Shown here: positions 12,147 through 21,548 of the stretch, one piece after another
How the letters are laid out: every line of letters starts with the position of its first letter
Position numbering within the stretch: position 1 is the stretch's first letter
Assembly (NCBI GenBank): GCA_017938925.1
Contig: JAGBAO010000002.1
Span: 82,550 to 146,549 of the forward strand
DNA: 64,000 nt
Direction of reading: 5' to 3'
Source of the DNA: Bacteroidales bacterium
GTDB taxonomy: Bacteria; Bacteroidota; Bacteroidia; Bacteroidales; UBA932
The notes under the pieces: generated by a model
Seen by the model: the letters and a program-made list of their open reading frames with translations, nothing else
Database searches by the model: none
What the model was told of the DNA's origin: nothing
Position numbers and translations under genes: made by a program

Positions 12147-13047
12147 AGCTTACATAGTAATGGACGTTGGAGGGACTTTCATCAAGTCCGGAATAATGTC
12201 TGCTGACGGAGTGCTTCTTGACGGAAGTCAGCAGACTGTTCCTATCAACTCTGACGGAACCAAGGAAGAAATCTGTAATTCCCTGACATCGGCTGTATGC
12301 CAGGGAATTTCTCTTGCCAGATACTACGGATACTCCCCTGCTGGTGTGGGAATCTGCATGCCAGGACCTTTCAATTACATAACCGGTATATCCGCCATGG
12401 TGCATAAGTTTGCCGCCATCAAGGATATTCCGTTGACAGATGTAATTAAAGAAGCTTTGGATGGCCTCGATGTACCTGTAGTCTTTGGACATGACGTAAA
12501 TACACAGCTCTTCGGTGAAATGTGCGGAGGTAACGGCATAGGGTTCGCCAATGCTTGTCTTGTATCACTCGGTACAGGACTCGGATTCGCAATGGCTGCT
12601 GAAGGCAATGTACTCATGACACCTACAGGCTCCCCTCTTGTAAGCATCTGGAATCTTCCTTACAACGGTGGTATTCTGGAAGACTATGCATCCAAGAGAG
12701 GTTTCTACAACACATGGCAGATTGTTACAGGAATCAGACCTGCTGATGAAATGACGGTCGCAGAAATGGGCCGCCTTGCAGGAGAAGGCGACGTTACCGC
12801 GTTGGAGGTGTTCCGCAGAGTGGGATCTTTCATTGGACAGAACATCAAGGAAAAGATTAAGGAATACAAGATCGAATGCCTTCTGTTCGGTGGCCAGATA
12901 TCACGTTCTTTCCGATTCATGGAAGAGGCCGTGCGCAATGAACTCAAAGACATCCCAGGTCTGAAAATTAATACGGTCTCTGATTTCAGCAATGCTGCGT
13001 TCAAAGGATTGGTGGAAATGATGAACAATCAATATTCGACATTCTGA
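12133..13047 (+). CDS. ROK-family sugar kinase
   Basis: 304 aa from ATG 12133. The frame is open further upstream, but that part lies inside the cupin gene. The phosphate-binding segment is VMDVGGTFIKSGI; VFGHDVNTQLFGE contains the catalytic Asp of ROK kinases (GHDxN); SLGTGLGFA is the second nucleotide loop. The usual ROK zinc motif (CGxxGC) is not visible, a departure seen in some family members. There is no helix-turn-helix, so it is a kinase rather than a repressor. It probably phosphorylates the sugar produced by the upstream isomerases. Confidence 0.85.
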   Translation: MTQNKAYIVMDVGGTFIKSGIMSADGVLLDGSQQTVPINSDGTKEEICNSLTSAVCQGISLARYYGYSPAGVGICMPGPFNYITGISAMVHKFAAIKDIPLTDVIKEALDGLDVPVVFGHDVNTQLFGEMCGGNGIGFANACLVSLGTGLGFAMAAEGNVLMTPTGSPLVSIWNLPYNGGILEDYASKRGFYNTWQIVTGIRPADEMTVAEMGRLAGEGDVTALEVFRRVGSFIGQNIKEKIKEYKIECLLFGGQISRSFRFMEEAVRNELKDIPGLKINTVSDFSNAAFKGLVEMMNNQYSTF

Positions 13048-13065
13048 CAACAATATAGTTAGAAA

Positions 13066-13347
13066 ATGTACCCGTTAAAATTCCACCCCATATTCAAATC
13101 AATGATATGGGGTGGTGATAAATTGTGCCAATACAAAACAATCGATACCGATCAGAAGAATATTGGTGAGAGTTGGGAACTCTCAGGAGTTCCCGGAAAT
13201 GAGTCAGTTGTTTCAAACGGAGAGTTTGCCGGTAGGACCGTCATTGAACTCATTAATGAATATGGCCCAGACCTGCTCGGGAACATCTTTGCGTATATCA
13301 GAGTACTCTCTATGCTTACGTGTCCCATCAGTTCCTTAAGAGCTTAA
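13066..13347 (+). pseudogene. manA: Truncated mannose-6-phosphate isomerase (5' fragment)
   Basis: The first about 75 codons read as the N-terminus of class I ManA: PLKFHPIFKSMIWGGDKL, then IGESWELSGVPGNES and LINEYGPDLLG. Normal ManA runs to about 320 residues with zinc ligands in a QVHP region; here the similarity ends near 13290 and the frame closes at 13347 inside unrelated sequence. The abutting sequence is an integrase relic on the other strand. The fragment lacks all metal ligands and cannot be active. It follows the ROK kinase by 18 nt and was probably once part of that operon. Confidence 0.8.
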
Positions 13348-13505
13348 ATATCTATTCCACGAGCAACTGCAGTCATGGCGAATGTATGCCTAAGGCCATG
13401 GAATGTAAGAGCCTTGGAAATCTTTGCTTTTTCAAGCCATTCTTTCAGCATTTTGTTTGCACGATTGTTATCCCGGAAACCTTTGAACACAGCGGGAAAT
13501 AACAA
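13291..13505 (-). pseudogene. Tyrosine recombinase C-terminal relic with in-frame stop
   Basis: Read on the minus strand, this gives about 70 residues of a phage-type integrase catalytic domain. LTFHGLRHTFAMTAVARG contains the H-x-x-R box, followed by ALKELMGHVSIESTLIYA, the region before the catalytic tyrosine. A TAA codon interrupts it after RGIDI. It has no N-terminal half and is cut at 13291, where the manA fragment ends. It is too short for most gene finders. It marks a past integration or deletion event in manA. Confidence 0.75.
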
Positions 13506-13620
13506 AAACGTCTAATAAGCTCTATATCAGCCTATTAGACGTTTTATGCTATCAATAAATTTTAAATTATCAAAATTATAAGTATTTGATAATAAATTAG
13601 TTATATTTTTAGAATTACCA
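13505..13620. repeat. Diverged direct repeat, copy 1, with internal hairpin
   Basis: About 115 bp aligning without gaps over its first 80 or so bases to 14321-14437, exactly 816 bp away. Shared blocks include AGCCTATTAGAC and AATTATAAGTA. Copy 1 also forms a hairpin: arms 13507-13520 and 13530-13543 match over 13 of 14 bp and are followed by T-rich sequence, so it may terminate transcription. Confidence 0.6.
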
Positions 13621-14221
13621 CTCCAAAAGGCATACTGAATTGATTGTCAATTACTTAAATGAGCCTCCGTATAAATTCGGTATAAAAATCCGGTTGCCGG
13701 TAGATAGGAATAACTAATATATCTTACCATCTGTCAAGCCTGTCACAAAGGAAGGAAACTATCTGCAAATAACGGACAAGAAATTACAACTATTTATTAT
13801 TGTCTTGATTTTCAATAAGCTAGCGATACATTTTGTAACATGTGATTTTTATGATGCAAGCCAAGGTCTGGCTATGAAACATTTCAGAGACGATTTCATC
13901 CGAATTCAACCTCGGAAAAAATCAGACCGCAATCGGAAAACATTCTCATCGCATTCTCGTCACAATCCCCTATTTTTCATAAAATTCCAATTGGATTTTT
14001 AGACTTGAAAATCCCGCTTAAATGCTATGAATCTCCTTCAAAATCTACTTTAGAATAAATCTACTGCATCATGATATTTACATTTCGCATACTTCAATCA
14101 TGTGGCCCATTCAATCAAGCCATTGTATACCTATCAGCTATTCAATAACACAATCAATATAGTTGCAAAGTAAACTATTATCGCTATATTGTGTTGCACA
14201 ATAGTTTATTTCTAATCTATT
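13621..14221. other. Gene-poor AT-rich relic region between the repeats
   Basis: I find no convincing gene here. A 65-codon plus-strand frame at 13805-14002 has no recognisable features and no promoter. The segment ends with the palindrome in front of the HipB-like fragment. Confidence 0.5.
14171..14208. promoter_or_regulatory. Palindrome upstream of the HipB-like fragment
   Basis: Perfect 9-bp arms, TAAACTATT (14171-14179) and AATAGTTTA (14200-14208), are separated by 20 nt and lie 13 nt before the fragment's ATG. This arrangement is typical of an autoregulated XRE/HipB antitoxin operator (inference). Confidence 0.45.
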
Positions 14222-14317
14222 ATGGAAGACATCTACACACTATCAGACACCCAGATTGTCAAACGCATTGGAAACAAGCTCAAATCTATCAGGCTAAAAA
14301 GACAGATGATGCAATAA
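14222..14317 (+). pseudogene. Truncated XRE/HipB-like antitoxin fragment
   Basis: 31 codons: begins MEDIYTLSDTQIVKRIGNKL and ends RLKRQMMQ. This resembles the N-terminus of Bacteroidota HipB/XRE proteins, which continue into a helix-turn-helix that is missing here. It stops 4 nt before direct repeat copy 2, so it appears truncated at that junction. No HipA-like toxin is present. A genuine short peptide is possible but less likely. Confidence 0.5.
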
Positions 14318-14320
14318 TGC

Positions 14321-14437
14321 AAAATAGCTAATAGATCGATTAATAGCCTATTAGACATTTTTCTTGTAATTTAATTTAGAATTTATCTGAATTATAAGTA
14401 GTTGATTATCGACAACTTACGAAAATTTAGATTACCA
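14321..14437. repeat. Diverged direct repeat, copy 2
   Basis: Partner of 13505-13620. It has the AGCCTATTAGAC block at 14345-14356, AATTATAAGTA ending at 14400, and a shared ATTACCA near the end. The hairpin of copy 1 is only partly kept (CTAATAG and CTATTAG arms). Confidence 0.55.
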
Positions 14438-14548
14438 TCAACAGAAGATATATGAAAGCTATTGTCATCGAACGAATAAATGAATTATATCACAATTCCA
14501 ATTCGTATCACTTTGTGCTTTTATAATCTAAAACATACTTCATTTTAG

Positions 14549-14579
14549 CTTGCCCATTCAATAATATTAGATATATTTG
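14549..14579 (+). promoter_or_regulatory. Promoter of the hybrid two-component regulator
   Basis: CTTG at 14549-14552, a 19-nt spacer and TATATTTG at 14572-14579 (exact TAnnTTTG). The predicted transcription start is about 15 nt before ATG 14601, which argues against an earlier TTG start at 14577. Confidence 0.55.
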
Positions 14580-14600
14580 TTGTGGTCAACTAACATACAA

Positions 14601-17600
14601 ATGAAAACAAGAAGACTATTGTCACTTCTATTCGTGTTGATTTCAACACACATAGCTGGGGCGGATTTGACCTATCATCCGCTTAACAGAAATCAATTAT
14701 ACCAGACATTCAAAAATATATCTTTACCTATAGATGCGAATCTCGTCAATACCGTTTTTCAAGATTCTAACGGGATGATATATTTTGGAACTCAGAGAGG
14801 GCTATATAGCTATAATGGCTATGACCTCCATGAGTATCAGGATGCTATGTATCCTAACGGCAACTCGATATTTGCAATTATGCAATTCGATGAGCAATTT
14901 CTTTGCATTGGAACGGATCACGGCATTCGTTGGTTCAATCTGACAACTAAGGAGATAGAAGACTCATATTGCAACATCTCTTTTACTTCTGCTGTCAGGT
15001 CGCTCGCTATGTATGATGGGTATTTATGGGTAGGCACACGAGATCTTGGGCTTATGCGCATATCTCCTTATGAAGGGACAACCACATCAATGAATCCAGA
15101 CAATGTATCTGAAACGACGATATATTCTTTGGAGGCTGCAGAAAACATGCTTTTTATCGCATCTTATGAGCATTTCAGCTATTATGACAAGCTTGATGAT
15201 GCAAGACACATTGTCAAACTTGGATGCTCTGAAAGGATAATGGTCAATTCGTTACTATGGGATAAAGATAGAGGTTGTCTCTGGGTTGGAACCGAAGGCT
15301 ATTTATATAATTTCAATATCGACTCACGTCGAATAAGCCGTCAACCTTTACTTGCCGGCAATTCTTGTAAATCATTATCACTTGATGCCGACAATCACCT
15401 TCTCATTGGTACAGATGCTGGATTATTCGTTTACGATCCTATAAAAGAGTCATGCATTCAAGTAGTACATGACTCAAGAAACAATAGTTCATTATGTAAC
15501 AATATCATATGGGACATTTACAAAGATAAGAATCAGAATATCTGGTTAGCTACAAACAGAGGCGTTTCTCTTGCACAGACTAACACCGGCCGACAGTTTG
15601 TTCATATTTCAGAGATTGTGCACTCAAGCGAGGGAAATCTGTTTACGCGCATGCTTCTGGATTCATTCGGTGATTATTGGCTTGGCGGAGAAAACGGGCT
15701 GATTCATATTGCAGCCAAAGGGAAGGCGTATAATGCAACATGGTTTAGACAAGACTCCGAGGAGAGTCACCTGAAACATAATCGAATACGCCACATATAC
15801 GAAGACAGTTCCCACGACATATGGATTGCCTCTGATGGAGGCGTGGGAAAGTACGACCGTGTCACTGAGAAGTTCAATTTCTTCAACATACAGGTTGACT
15901 CAACAGGCAAAAATGCCAATTGGGCGTATTCAATCCTAGAGGATAAGATCGGACGAGTATGGATTGCATCTTATATGGGAGGTCTGTTCGTCTGCAACAA
16001 GGAGACAATGGCAATACTTTACCACTTTGATGAAAATACAGGCATCGGTTCAAATGTATACCTCATGGAGGAGGGAGATGAGGAACGTATATGGGCAAGT
16101 ACATCCAATGGACTGGTGGCTATTGATATCAACACTTTTGAGGTATATCAGTCAGGCTTTCATGTTGATAATATGATATACTTCGATGGAAATATATGGT
16201 ATTCCGTCCTTGGAAAGTTATACCGTTATGACACATTGACCGAGAGTAATGAAAACATTCCTTTTTCTAAAACTTGCAGACAGATATTTAATTACATCAG
16301 AGAGGATGACAAAATCTGGTTCACTTCTTCAGAAGGACTTGCTTGCATCGATCCGTCAATGGCAGTTATAACTACCGTTTCACCTACTGATAATTATTAC
16401 CTTTGCGGTCTTTATAATAGTGCAAATGGCGAAATTGTTTTGGGAGGAGAGGATTGTATATTACGTATCAACATGAACAAAAATGAGATACAGCACAACT
16501 CTGCTACCCCCGTATTTGTCACATATATAGTTTCCAATGGTGAACTGATGCAACCAGATAAAGATTACACACTATCTGGTAACCGCATTGAATTTCACGA
16601 AGACACAGATTTCACGATTCAACTATCAACACTTTCATATGATTCGGAAGAGTCTTACTACTACAAATTTGACAATGAGACACAGTGGCAATCACTCGGC
16701 AAAGGACAAAATCATCTGGCATTAGTCAATTTATCCGGTGGTACATATTCTTTACAATTAAGCAATCGTAATCCGGAATCCGATCCCGACGCCATCATCA
16801 GCGAATACTCAATTCATATTCCGTATCCATGGTACATGAATTGGAAAGCGTTTGTAATATACGCCATACTTCTTGCAGGCACTATAGCAGCAGGAATCAG
16901 AATAATACACCTCAGGAATAAAAAGAAATTTGAGCTACGAGAGAAGGAGAGGTCTCTTGAATTATCCAACATGAAGATGGACTTCTTTGTCAACATCTCA
17001 CATGAATTGAAGACTCCACTCAGTCTGATAATTGCCCCAGTCAGCAAAATGTTGACTGAAACAACAAATGCACGGCAGAGGGAGACCCTGACAAACATCC
17101 ATAACAATGCACTCAGATTAAACACTCTGATTCATAAAGTCCTTGATTTCAAACAGATGGAAACAGAAAGTGAGAACACGCTTATTCGATCTCATGTGGA
17201 ACTTGTAAATCTGATCAGAAGTTGTGTGGACACATTCTCTGCAATCACTGTAGAGAAGAATATCTCAGTAAATCTTCAATTACCGGAAGATGCTATTTGG
17301 GCAAACATTGATGTCCTCAAAATTGAATCTGCCGTGATAAATGTGTTGTCAAATGCTATAAAATATGCAAATCAAACAAATGGAAAGATAAGCATTGAGC
17401 TCAAACATGAAGATGACAATGCTGTCATAACTATATCTGATAATGGGCAAGGCATTGACAAAGATGAACTGTCATTGATATTCATCAGATATTTCCAAGG
17501 AAAAAACAGCAGGCAAAAGGAAGGTAGCGGTATCGGTCTGTACTTGGTAAAGAAATATATTGAATTGCATGGTGGCACTATTTCCATTGAAAACGACAAT

Positions 17601-18476
17601 GGTACGAAAGTCAGAATAACCATTCCTCTTACTGGAGACAATTCCTATATATTGAAAGACATCAATCAAAACAACGAATCTGTAGAAGCAACGACTTCTG
17701 CAAAGATTCTGATTATTGATGACAACAGGGAAATCGTAGCTTTCCTGACCAGCACACTGTCCAAGTATTATGAATGCAGAAAGGCATACAACGGCAAAGA
17801 CGGCCTTGATCATCTCAACGAATATACCCCAGATCTGATAATTGTTGATCAGATGATGCCGGAAATGGACGGTTTCCATTTTGCTAAAAGCGTACGAAAA
17901 AACCACAATACTGCGACAACGCCTATAATAATGCTTACAGCAAAAGACGACATGGGTACGGAACTCGAAAGTATAAAGATCGGTATTGACATCTTTATGC
18001 CTAAACCTTTTGACATAAAGAAACTTCAACTAAGAATCGCCCAGTTGTTGAAAAAGAGAGAAGCGATAGAATCCTCGGTTCGGATTGATACCGTAGCACA
18101 GCCGGACTTTAAGGAATGCAAGGGAAAACAGTCTCCTGACGAAATATTTATGGAAAAGGCCACGAAAATCATCGAAGACAATATGGCCAGGGAAGATTTC
18201 AATGTTTCACTTCTTGCAGAGATGCTTTCTGTAGACACAAAGCAACTATACAGAAAGTTAAAGCAGCTTACTGGAGTGACTCCTGTCAATTACATCAGGA
18301 AACTGCGCTTGAGAAAGGCTGCTGTTCTTTTGGAAGAGGACAAGTTTACCATATCCGAGGTTATGTATCTTGTCGGATATTCCAACTCATCATACTTTTC
18401 AAAAAATTTCGCCGAAGAATTTGGAGTATCTCCAAGGGAGTTTGTAACAAGAAGCAGAAAGGAAGAAAATGGATAG
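14601..18476 (+). CDS. Hybrid two-component system sensor/regulator (HTCS) of the galactan locus
   Basis: 1291 aa from ATG 14601, which gives a normal signal peptide (KTRRLLSLLFVLISTHIAGA). Order: signal peptide; two-propeller periplasmic sensor repeats with recurring Asp/Trp motifs (about 30-660); Y_Y_Y domain to about 740; membrane helix about 750-770; histidine kinase with His801 in NISHELKTP; ATPase domain with NVLSNAIKYA, DNGQGI and GSGIGLYLVKKY; receiver domain with Asp1083 in DQMMPEMDG; C-terminal AraC helix-turn-helix ending GVSPREF. All catalytic motifs look intact. Family members sense oligosaccharides in the periplasm and activate adjacent susCD genes, here starting 114 nt downstream. 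Confidence 0.93.
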   Translation: MKTRRLLSLLFVLISTHIAGADLTYHPLNRNQLYQTFKNISLPIDANLVNTVFQDSNGMIYFGTQRGLYSYNGYDLHEYQDAMYPNGNSIFAIMQFDEQFLCIGTDHGIRWFNLTTKEIEDSYCNISFTSAVRSLAMYDGYLWVGTRDLGLMRISPYEGTTTSMNPDNVSETTIYSLEAAENMLFIASYEHFSYYDKLDDARHIVKLGCSERIMVNSLLWDKDRGCLWVGTEGYLYNFNIDSRRISRQPLLAGNSCKSLSLDADNHLLIGTDAGLFVYDPIKESCIQVVHDSRNNSSLCNNIIWDIYKDKNQNIWLATNRGVSLAQTNTGRQFVHISEIVHSSEGNLFTRMLLDSFGDYWLGGENGLIHIAAKGKAYNATWFRQDSEESHLKHNRIRHIYEDSSHDIWIASDGGVGKYDRVTEKFNFFNIQVDSTGKNANWAYSILEDKIGRVWIASYMGGLFVCNKETMAILYHFDENTGIGSNVYLMEEGDEERIWASTSNGLVAIDINTFEVYQSGFHVDNMIYFDGNIWYSVLGKLYRYDTLTESNENIPFSKTCRQIFNYIREDDKIWFTSSEGLACIDPSMAVITTVSPTDNYYLCGLYNSANGEIVLGGEDCILRINMNKNEIQHNSATPVFVTYIVSNGELMQPDKDYTLSGNRIEFHEDTDFTIQLSTLSYDSEESYYYKFDNETQWQSLGKGQNHLALVNLSGGTYSLQLSNRNPESDPDAIISEYSIHIPYPWYMNWKAFVIYAILLAGTIAAGIRIIHLRNKKKFELREKERSLELSNMKMDFFVNISHELKTPLSLIIAPVSKMLTETTNARQRETLTNIHNNALRLNTLIHKVLDFKQMETESENTLIRSHVELVNLIRSCVDTFSAITVEKNISVNLQLPEDAIWANIDVLKIESAVINVLSNAIKYANQTNGKISIELKHEDDNAVITISDNGQGIDKDELSLIFIRYFQGKNSRQKEGSGIGLYLVKKYIELHGGTISIENDNGTKVRITIPLTGDNSYILKDINQNNESVEATTSAKILIIDDNREIVAFLTSTLSKYYECRKAYNGKDGLDHLNEYTPDLIIVDQMMPEMDGFHFAKSVRKNHNTATTPIIMLTAKDDMGTELESIKIGIDIFMPKPFDIKKLQLRIAQLLKKREAIESSVRIDTVAQPDFKECKGKQSPDEIFMEKATKIIEDNMAREDFNVSLLAEMLSVDTKQLYRKLKQLTGVTPVNYIRKLRLRKAAVLLEEDKFTISEVMYLVGYSNSSYFSKNFAEEFGVSPREFVTRSRKEENG

Positions 18477-18519
18477 ATTTAAGACATGTCCGTTTGCCGT
18501 TGTTTTTTGTCCGATTTGG

Positions 18520-18552
18520 TTTGTTTATAGTGTCTAGCAATCACTAAAATTG
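18520..18552 (+). promoter_or_regulatory. Probable promoter of the galactan operon
   Basis: TTTG at 18520-18523, a 21-nt spacer and TAAAATTG at 18545-18552, one mismatch from TAnnTTTG. A slightly weak -7 element suits a promoter that needs the upstream activator. The T/G-rich stretch at 18490-18525 is a candidate regulator site (inference). Confidence 0.4.
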
Positions 18553-18590
18553 CAAAATAACACTAATATTAACCAATAAAACCAGACGAC

Positions 18591-21539
18591 ATGAAACAAT
18601 TGTTTCTTAAATCGGCTGTTTTGCTGATGGCTATGGCCATCTGCATATTCAGCGCTCATGATGTCATGGCCCAATCAAAGACAGTCAGCGGAACCGTCAT
18701 AGATGAGACGGGAGCGCCAATGATAGGGCTGACCGTAATTGTCACAGGAACGACAAATGGTGCAACGACAGATCTTGACGGAAAGTATCAGATCTCTGTT
18801 CCTGATGGCGGTTCTTTGACGTTCTCTTATCTTGGATATGAGACGCAAGTTGTCGCAATTGATGGAAGATCCCGTATCGACATCCAGCTCAACCCTGACA
18901 CAGAATTGCTTTCTGATGCAGTAGTCATCGGTTATGGTACAACTGCAAAGAAAGACCTCACAGGTTCCGTTTCCGCAGTGGGAAGCAAAGACTTCAATAA
19001 TGGTCTGTTGTCTTCGCCTGAGCAACTTATCAACGGTAAGGTGGCCGGTGTACAGATTATGTCAAGCAGCGGATCACCAACAGCCGGCAGCACAATCCGA
19101 ATCCGTGGAGGTGCATCCCTCAATGCATCAAACGACCCTCTGATAGTCCTTGACGGTATTCCATTGGAAATAGGAGGCATCAGCGGTAACGACGGCAACT
19201 TCTTGTCAATGATAAATCCGTCAGACATTGAATCCATGACAGTCCTGAAGGATGCTTCATCTACTGCAATTTACGGATCGCGCGCATCTAACGGAGTCAT
19301 AATCATCACTACAAAGAAAGGTACTGGCAATAAGATTACCGTAAATGTAAACTCAACTCAATCCGTTCAGTGGAAGACAAAGCTCGCTGATATGCTTTCC
19401 ACTGATGAGTTCATCGGTGTTGTGAGCGGACTTGACGAAAGCTACACCTCACTTCTTGGTGACACCCGCACTGATTGGAACAATCAGATTTACACTCCTG
19501 CTTTCGGAACAGACAACCTTGTCAGCGTTTCAGGACGCATTGTGAAGAATCTGCCGTTCCGAGCATCAGTAGGATATTATAATCAGGATGGTATCCTCAA
19601 GACAGATAATGCTGAAAGAGCAACAGCAAACATATCACTCAACCCGTCTTTCTTCGACGATTATCTCAAACTTGGCATAAATGTAAAGGGTGCGTATAAC
19701 CATAACCAGTTTGCCCCAACCGGCGCAATCTGGAACGCAGCGACATTCAACCCTACGCTTCCAGTATATTCAGGCACAGAAGAGTTTGGAGGATTCACTG
19801 AAATCACAAGCAATGGTGCGCCGAACCCAGACGCAGTAAAGAACCCTCTCGGTCTTCTGATGCAGACTGATGCACAGAGCGAGGTATATAGAGTTGTAGG
19901 CAACGCGGAACTCGACTACAGAATGCATTTCCTTCCTGACTTGAAACTTCACCTTGCATATGGTTATGACTATGCTACAGGTAAAGGTTATACATTCATT
20001 CCAGAAACTGCCGCATCTAACTATGATCAGAAGGGATATTACTCACCTTATGGTCCGGCAGAAAAACACAACAATCTCTTTACCGCATACCTTAACTACA
20101 ATACTGACATCAAGAAATTCAGAATTGATGTTACCGCTGGTTACGACTGGCAGTATTGGAAAGCCACATCACCAGCAGGTGATATCTACAATGCTGCAAA
20201 AGAAAGTCTTAATGGAGCATACAAGGCAACAGACCAAAGACATGCTTTGATGTCATACTACGGCCGTATCAATCTTTCGTACGATTCACGATACATGATT
20301 ACTGCCACAGTTCGTCGAGACGGAACCTCACGTTTCTCACCTGACACCCGTTGGGGAACCTTCCCTTCTGTTGCATTGGCATGGAACATTGCCGAGGAAT
20401 CATTCTTAAGAGACACCGATGCTGTCACGAATCTCAAATTGAGAGCCAGCTACGGAGTGACCGGTCAGCAGGATGGAATCGGCAACTACAATTATCTCCC
20501 TGTTTACTGGGCAGGAACAGAAAACAGCCAGTATATAGGTGCTGACGGAACAATGATCAATACTTATCTGCCTTCAGCATATGTTTCTGACCTTAAGTGG
20601 GAAACAACAAAATCATGGAATGCCGGATTTGATTTCGGATTTGTGGGAGACAGAATCACTGGTAGTGTAGATTATTATACCCGTAAGACAGAAGATCTTC
20701 TTGCAACAGTCCCTGCAGCAGCCGGAACAAACTTCACAAAGACCATAACCACGAATGTAGGAAACATGCAGAGTTATGGTATCGAGGCATCATTGAACGT
20801 AATCCCGGTACAGACAAAAGACTGGACATGGGAGGTAGGTGCAAATGCTACATGGCAGAATGTAGAAATCACTAACCTCACCCTTGTGAACAATGGAGAA
20901 GTAACAGAAACGCTTGTCGGCCCTACTATCGACGGCAAGAACATACAGGTAATGACAGAAGGACAGGAACCGTATAGCTTCTTCGTATACAAGCAATTGT
21001 ATGACACAACCGGCAAGCCTATCGAAGGAGCTTATGCTGACCTTAATGATGACGGAAGCATCAATATCGATGATAGATATTGCTATCACTCCCCTGCTGC
21101 TGATGTTCTTCTTGGATTCAACACAAGCATCAGGTGGAAGCAGTTATCAGTTTCCGCAGCATTCCGTGCAAGCCTTGGTAACTACGTCTATAATGCGATG
21201 GCTGTAAATACCGGAGCGTTAGAGACCATGAAATACAGCGCACTTCAGCTCAGCAATCTGCATTCAAGCTATATGGAAACAGGATTCAAGGCACGTCAGT
21301 TCTATTCTGACCATTATGTTGAGAATGCGTCATTCCTCAAGATGGATAATCTTACTGTCAGCTATGACTTCGGAAGAGTATTCAGAAATACAATGGGACT
21401 CAGAGCATCTGTTCTTGTTCAGAATGTATTCACATGGACCAAGTATTCCGGTGTAGATCCTGAAGTGCCTAACGGATTTGATAGTTCATTCTATCCACGT
21501 CCTCGCATTGTTTCACTTAGTCTCGGACTTGACTTCTAA
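18591..21539 (+). CDS. SusC-like TonB-dependent outer membrane transporter
   Basis: 982 aa. Signal peptide to about residue 28 (AHDVMAQ); a carboxypeptidase-regulatory-like domain at about 30-110 (SGTVIDETGAPMIGLTV through SYLGYETQ); then a TonB-box-like and plug region (VVIGYGTTAKKDLTGSV, IRIRGGASLNASNDPLIVLDG), and a 22-strand barrel ending with a terminal Phe. It imports glycan oligosaccharides together with the SusD protein encoded 9 nt downstream. The adjacent galactanase indicates beta-1,4-galactan fragments as cargo (inference). First gene of the eight-gene operon. Confidence 0.95.
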   Translation: MKQLFLKSAVLLMAMAICIFSAHDVMAQSKTVSGTVIDETGAPMIGLTVIVTGTTNGATTDLDGKYQISVPDGGSLTFSYLGYETQVVAIDGRSRIDIQLNPDTELLSDAVVIGYGTTAKKDLTGSVSAVGSKDFNNGLLSSPEQLINGKVAGVQIMSSSGSPTAGSTIRIRGGASLNASNDPLIVLDGIPLEIGGISGNDGNFLSMINPSDIESMTVLKDASSTAIYGSRASNGVIIITTKKGTGNKITVNVNSTQSVQWKTKLADMLSTDEFIGVVSGLDESYTSLLGDTRTDWNNQIYTPAFGTDNLVSVSGRIVKNLPFRASVGYYNQDGILKTDNAERATANISLNPSFFDDYLKLGINVKGAYNHNQFAPTGAIWNAATFNPTLPVYSGTEEFGGFTEITSNGAPNPDAVKNPLGLLMQTDAQSEVYRVVGNAELDYRMHFLPDLKLHLAYGYDYATGKGYTFIPETAASNYDQKGYYSPYGPAEKHNNLFTAYLNYNTDIKKFRIDVTAGYDWQYWKATSPAGDIYNAAKESLNGAYKATDQRHALMSYYGRINLSYDSRYMITATVRRDGTSRFSPDTRWGTFPSVALAWNIAEESFLRDTDAVTNLKLRASYGVTGQQDGIGNYNYLPVYWAGTENSQYIGADGTMINTYLPSAYVSDLKWETTKSWNAGFDFGFVGDRITGSVDYYTRKTEDLLATVPAAAGTNFTKTITTNVGNMQSYGIEASLNVIPVQTKDWTWEVGANATWQNVEITNLTLVNNGEVTETLVGPTIDGKNIQVMTEGQEPYSFFVYKQLYDTTGKPIEGAYADLNDDGSINIDDRYCYHSPAADVLLGFNTSIRWKQLSVSAAFRASLGNYVYNAMAVNTGALETMKYSALQLSNLHSSYMETGFKARQFYSDHYVENASFLKMDNLTVSYDFGRVFRNTMGLRASVLVQNVFTWTKYSGVDPEVPNGFDSSFYPRPRIVSLSLGLDF

Positions 21540-21548
21540 ATCAGCAAC

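Noticed and set aside
13805-14002. 65-codon plus-strand frame in the relic zone
   Set aside because: No promoter, no recognisable sequence and AT-rich composition; treated as non-coding.
14577-14600. TTG start for the hybrid regulator
   Set aside because: It lies inside the predicted -7 promoter element, and ATG 14601 gives a clean signal peptide.
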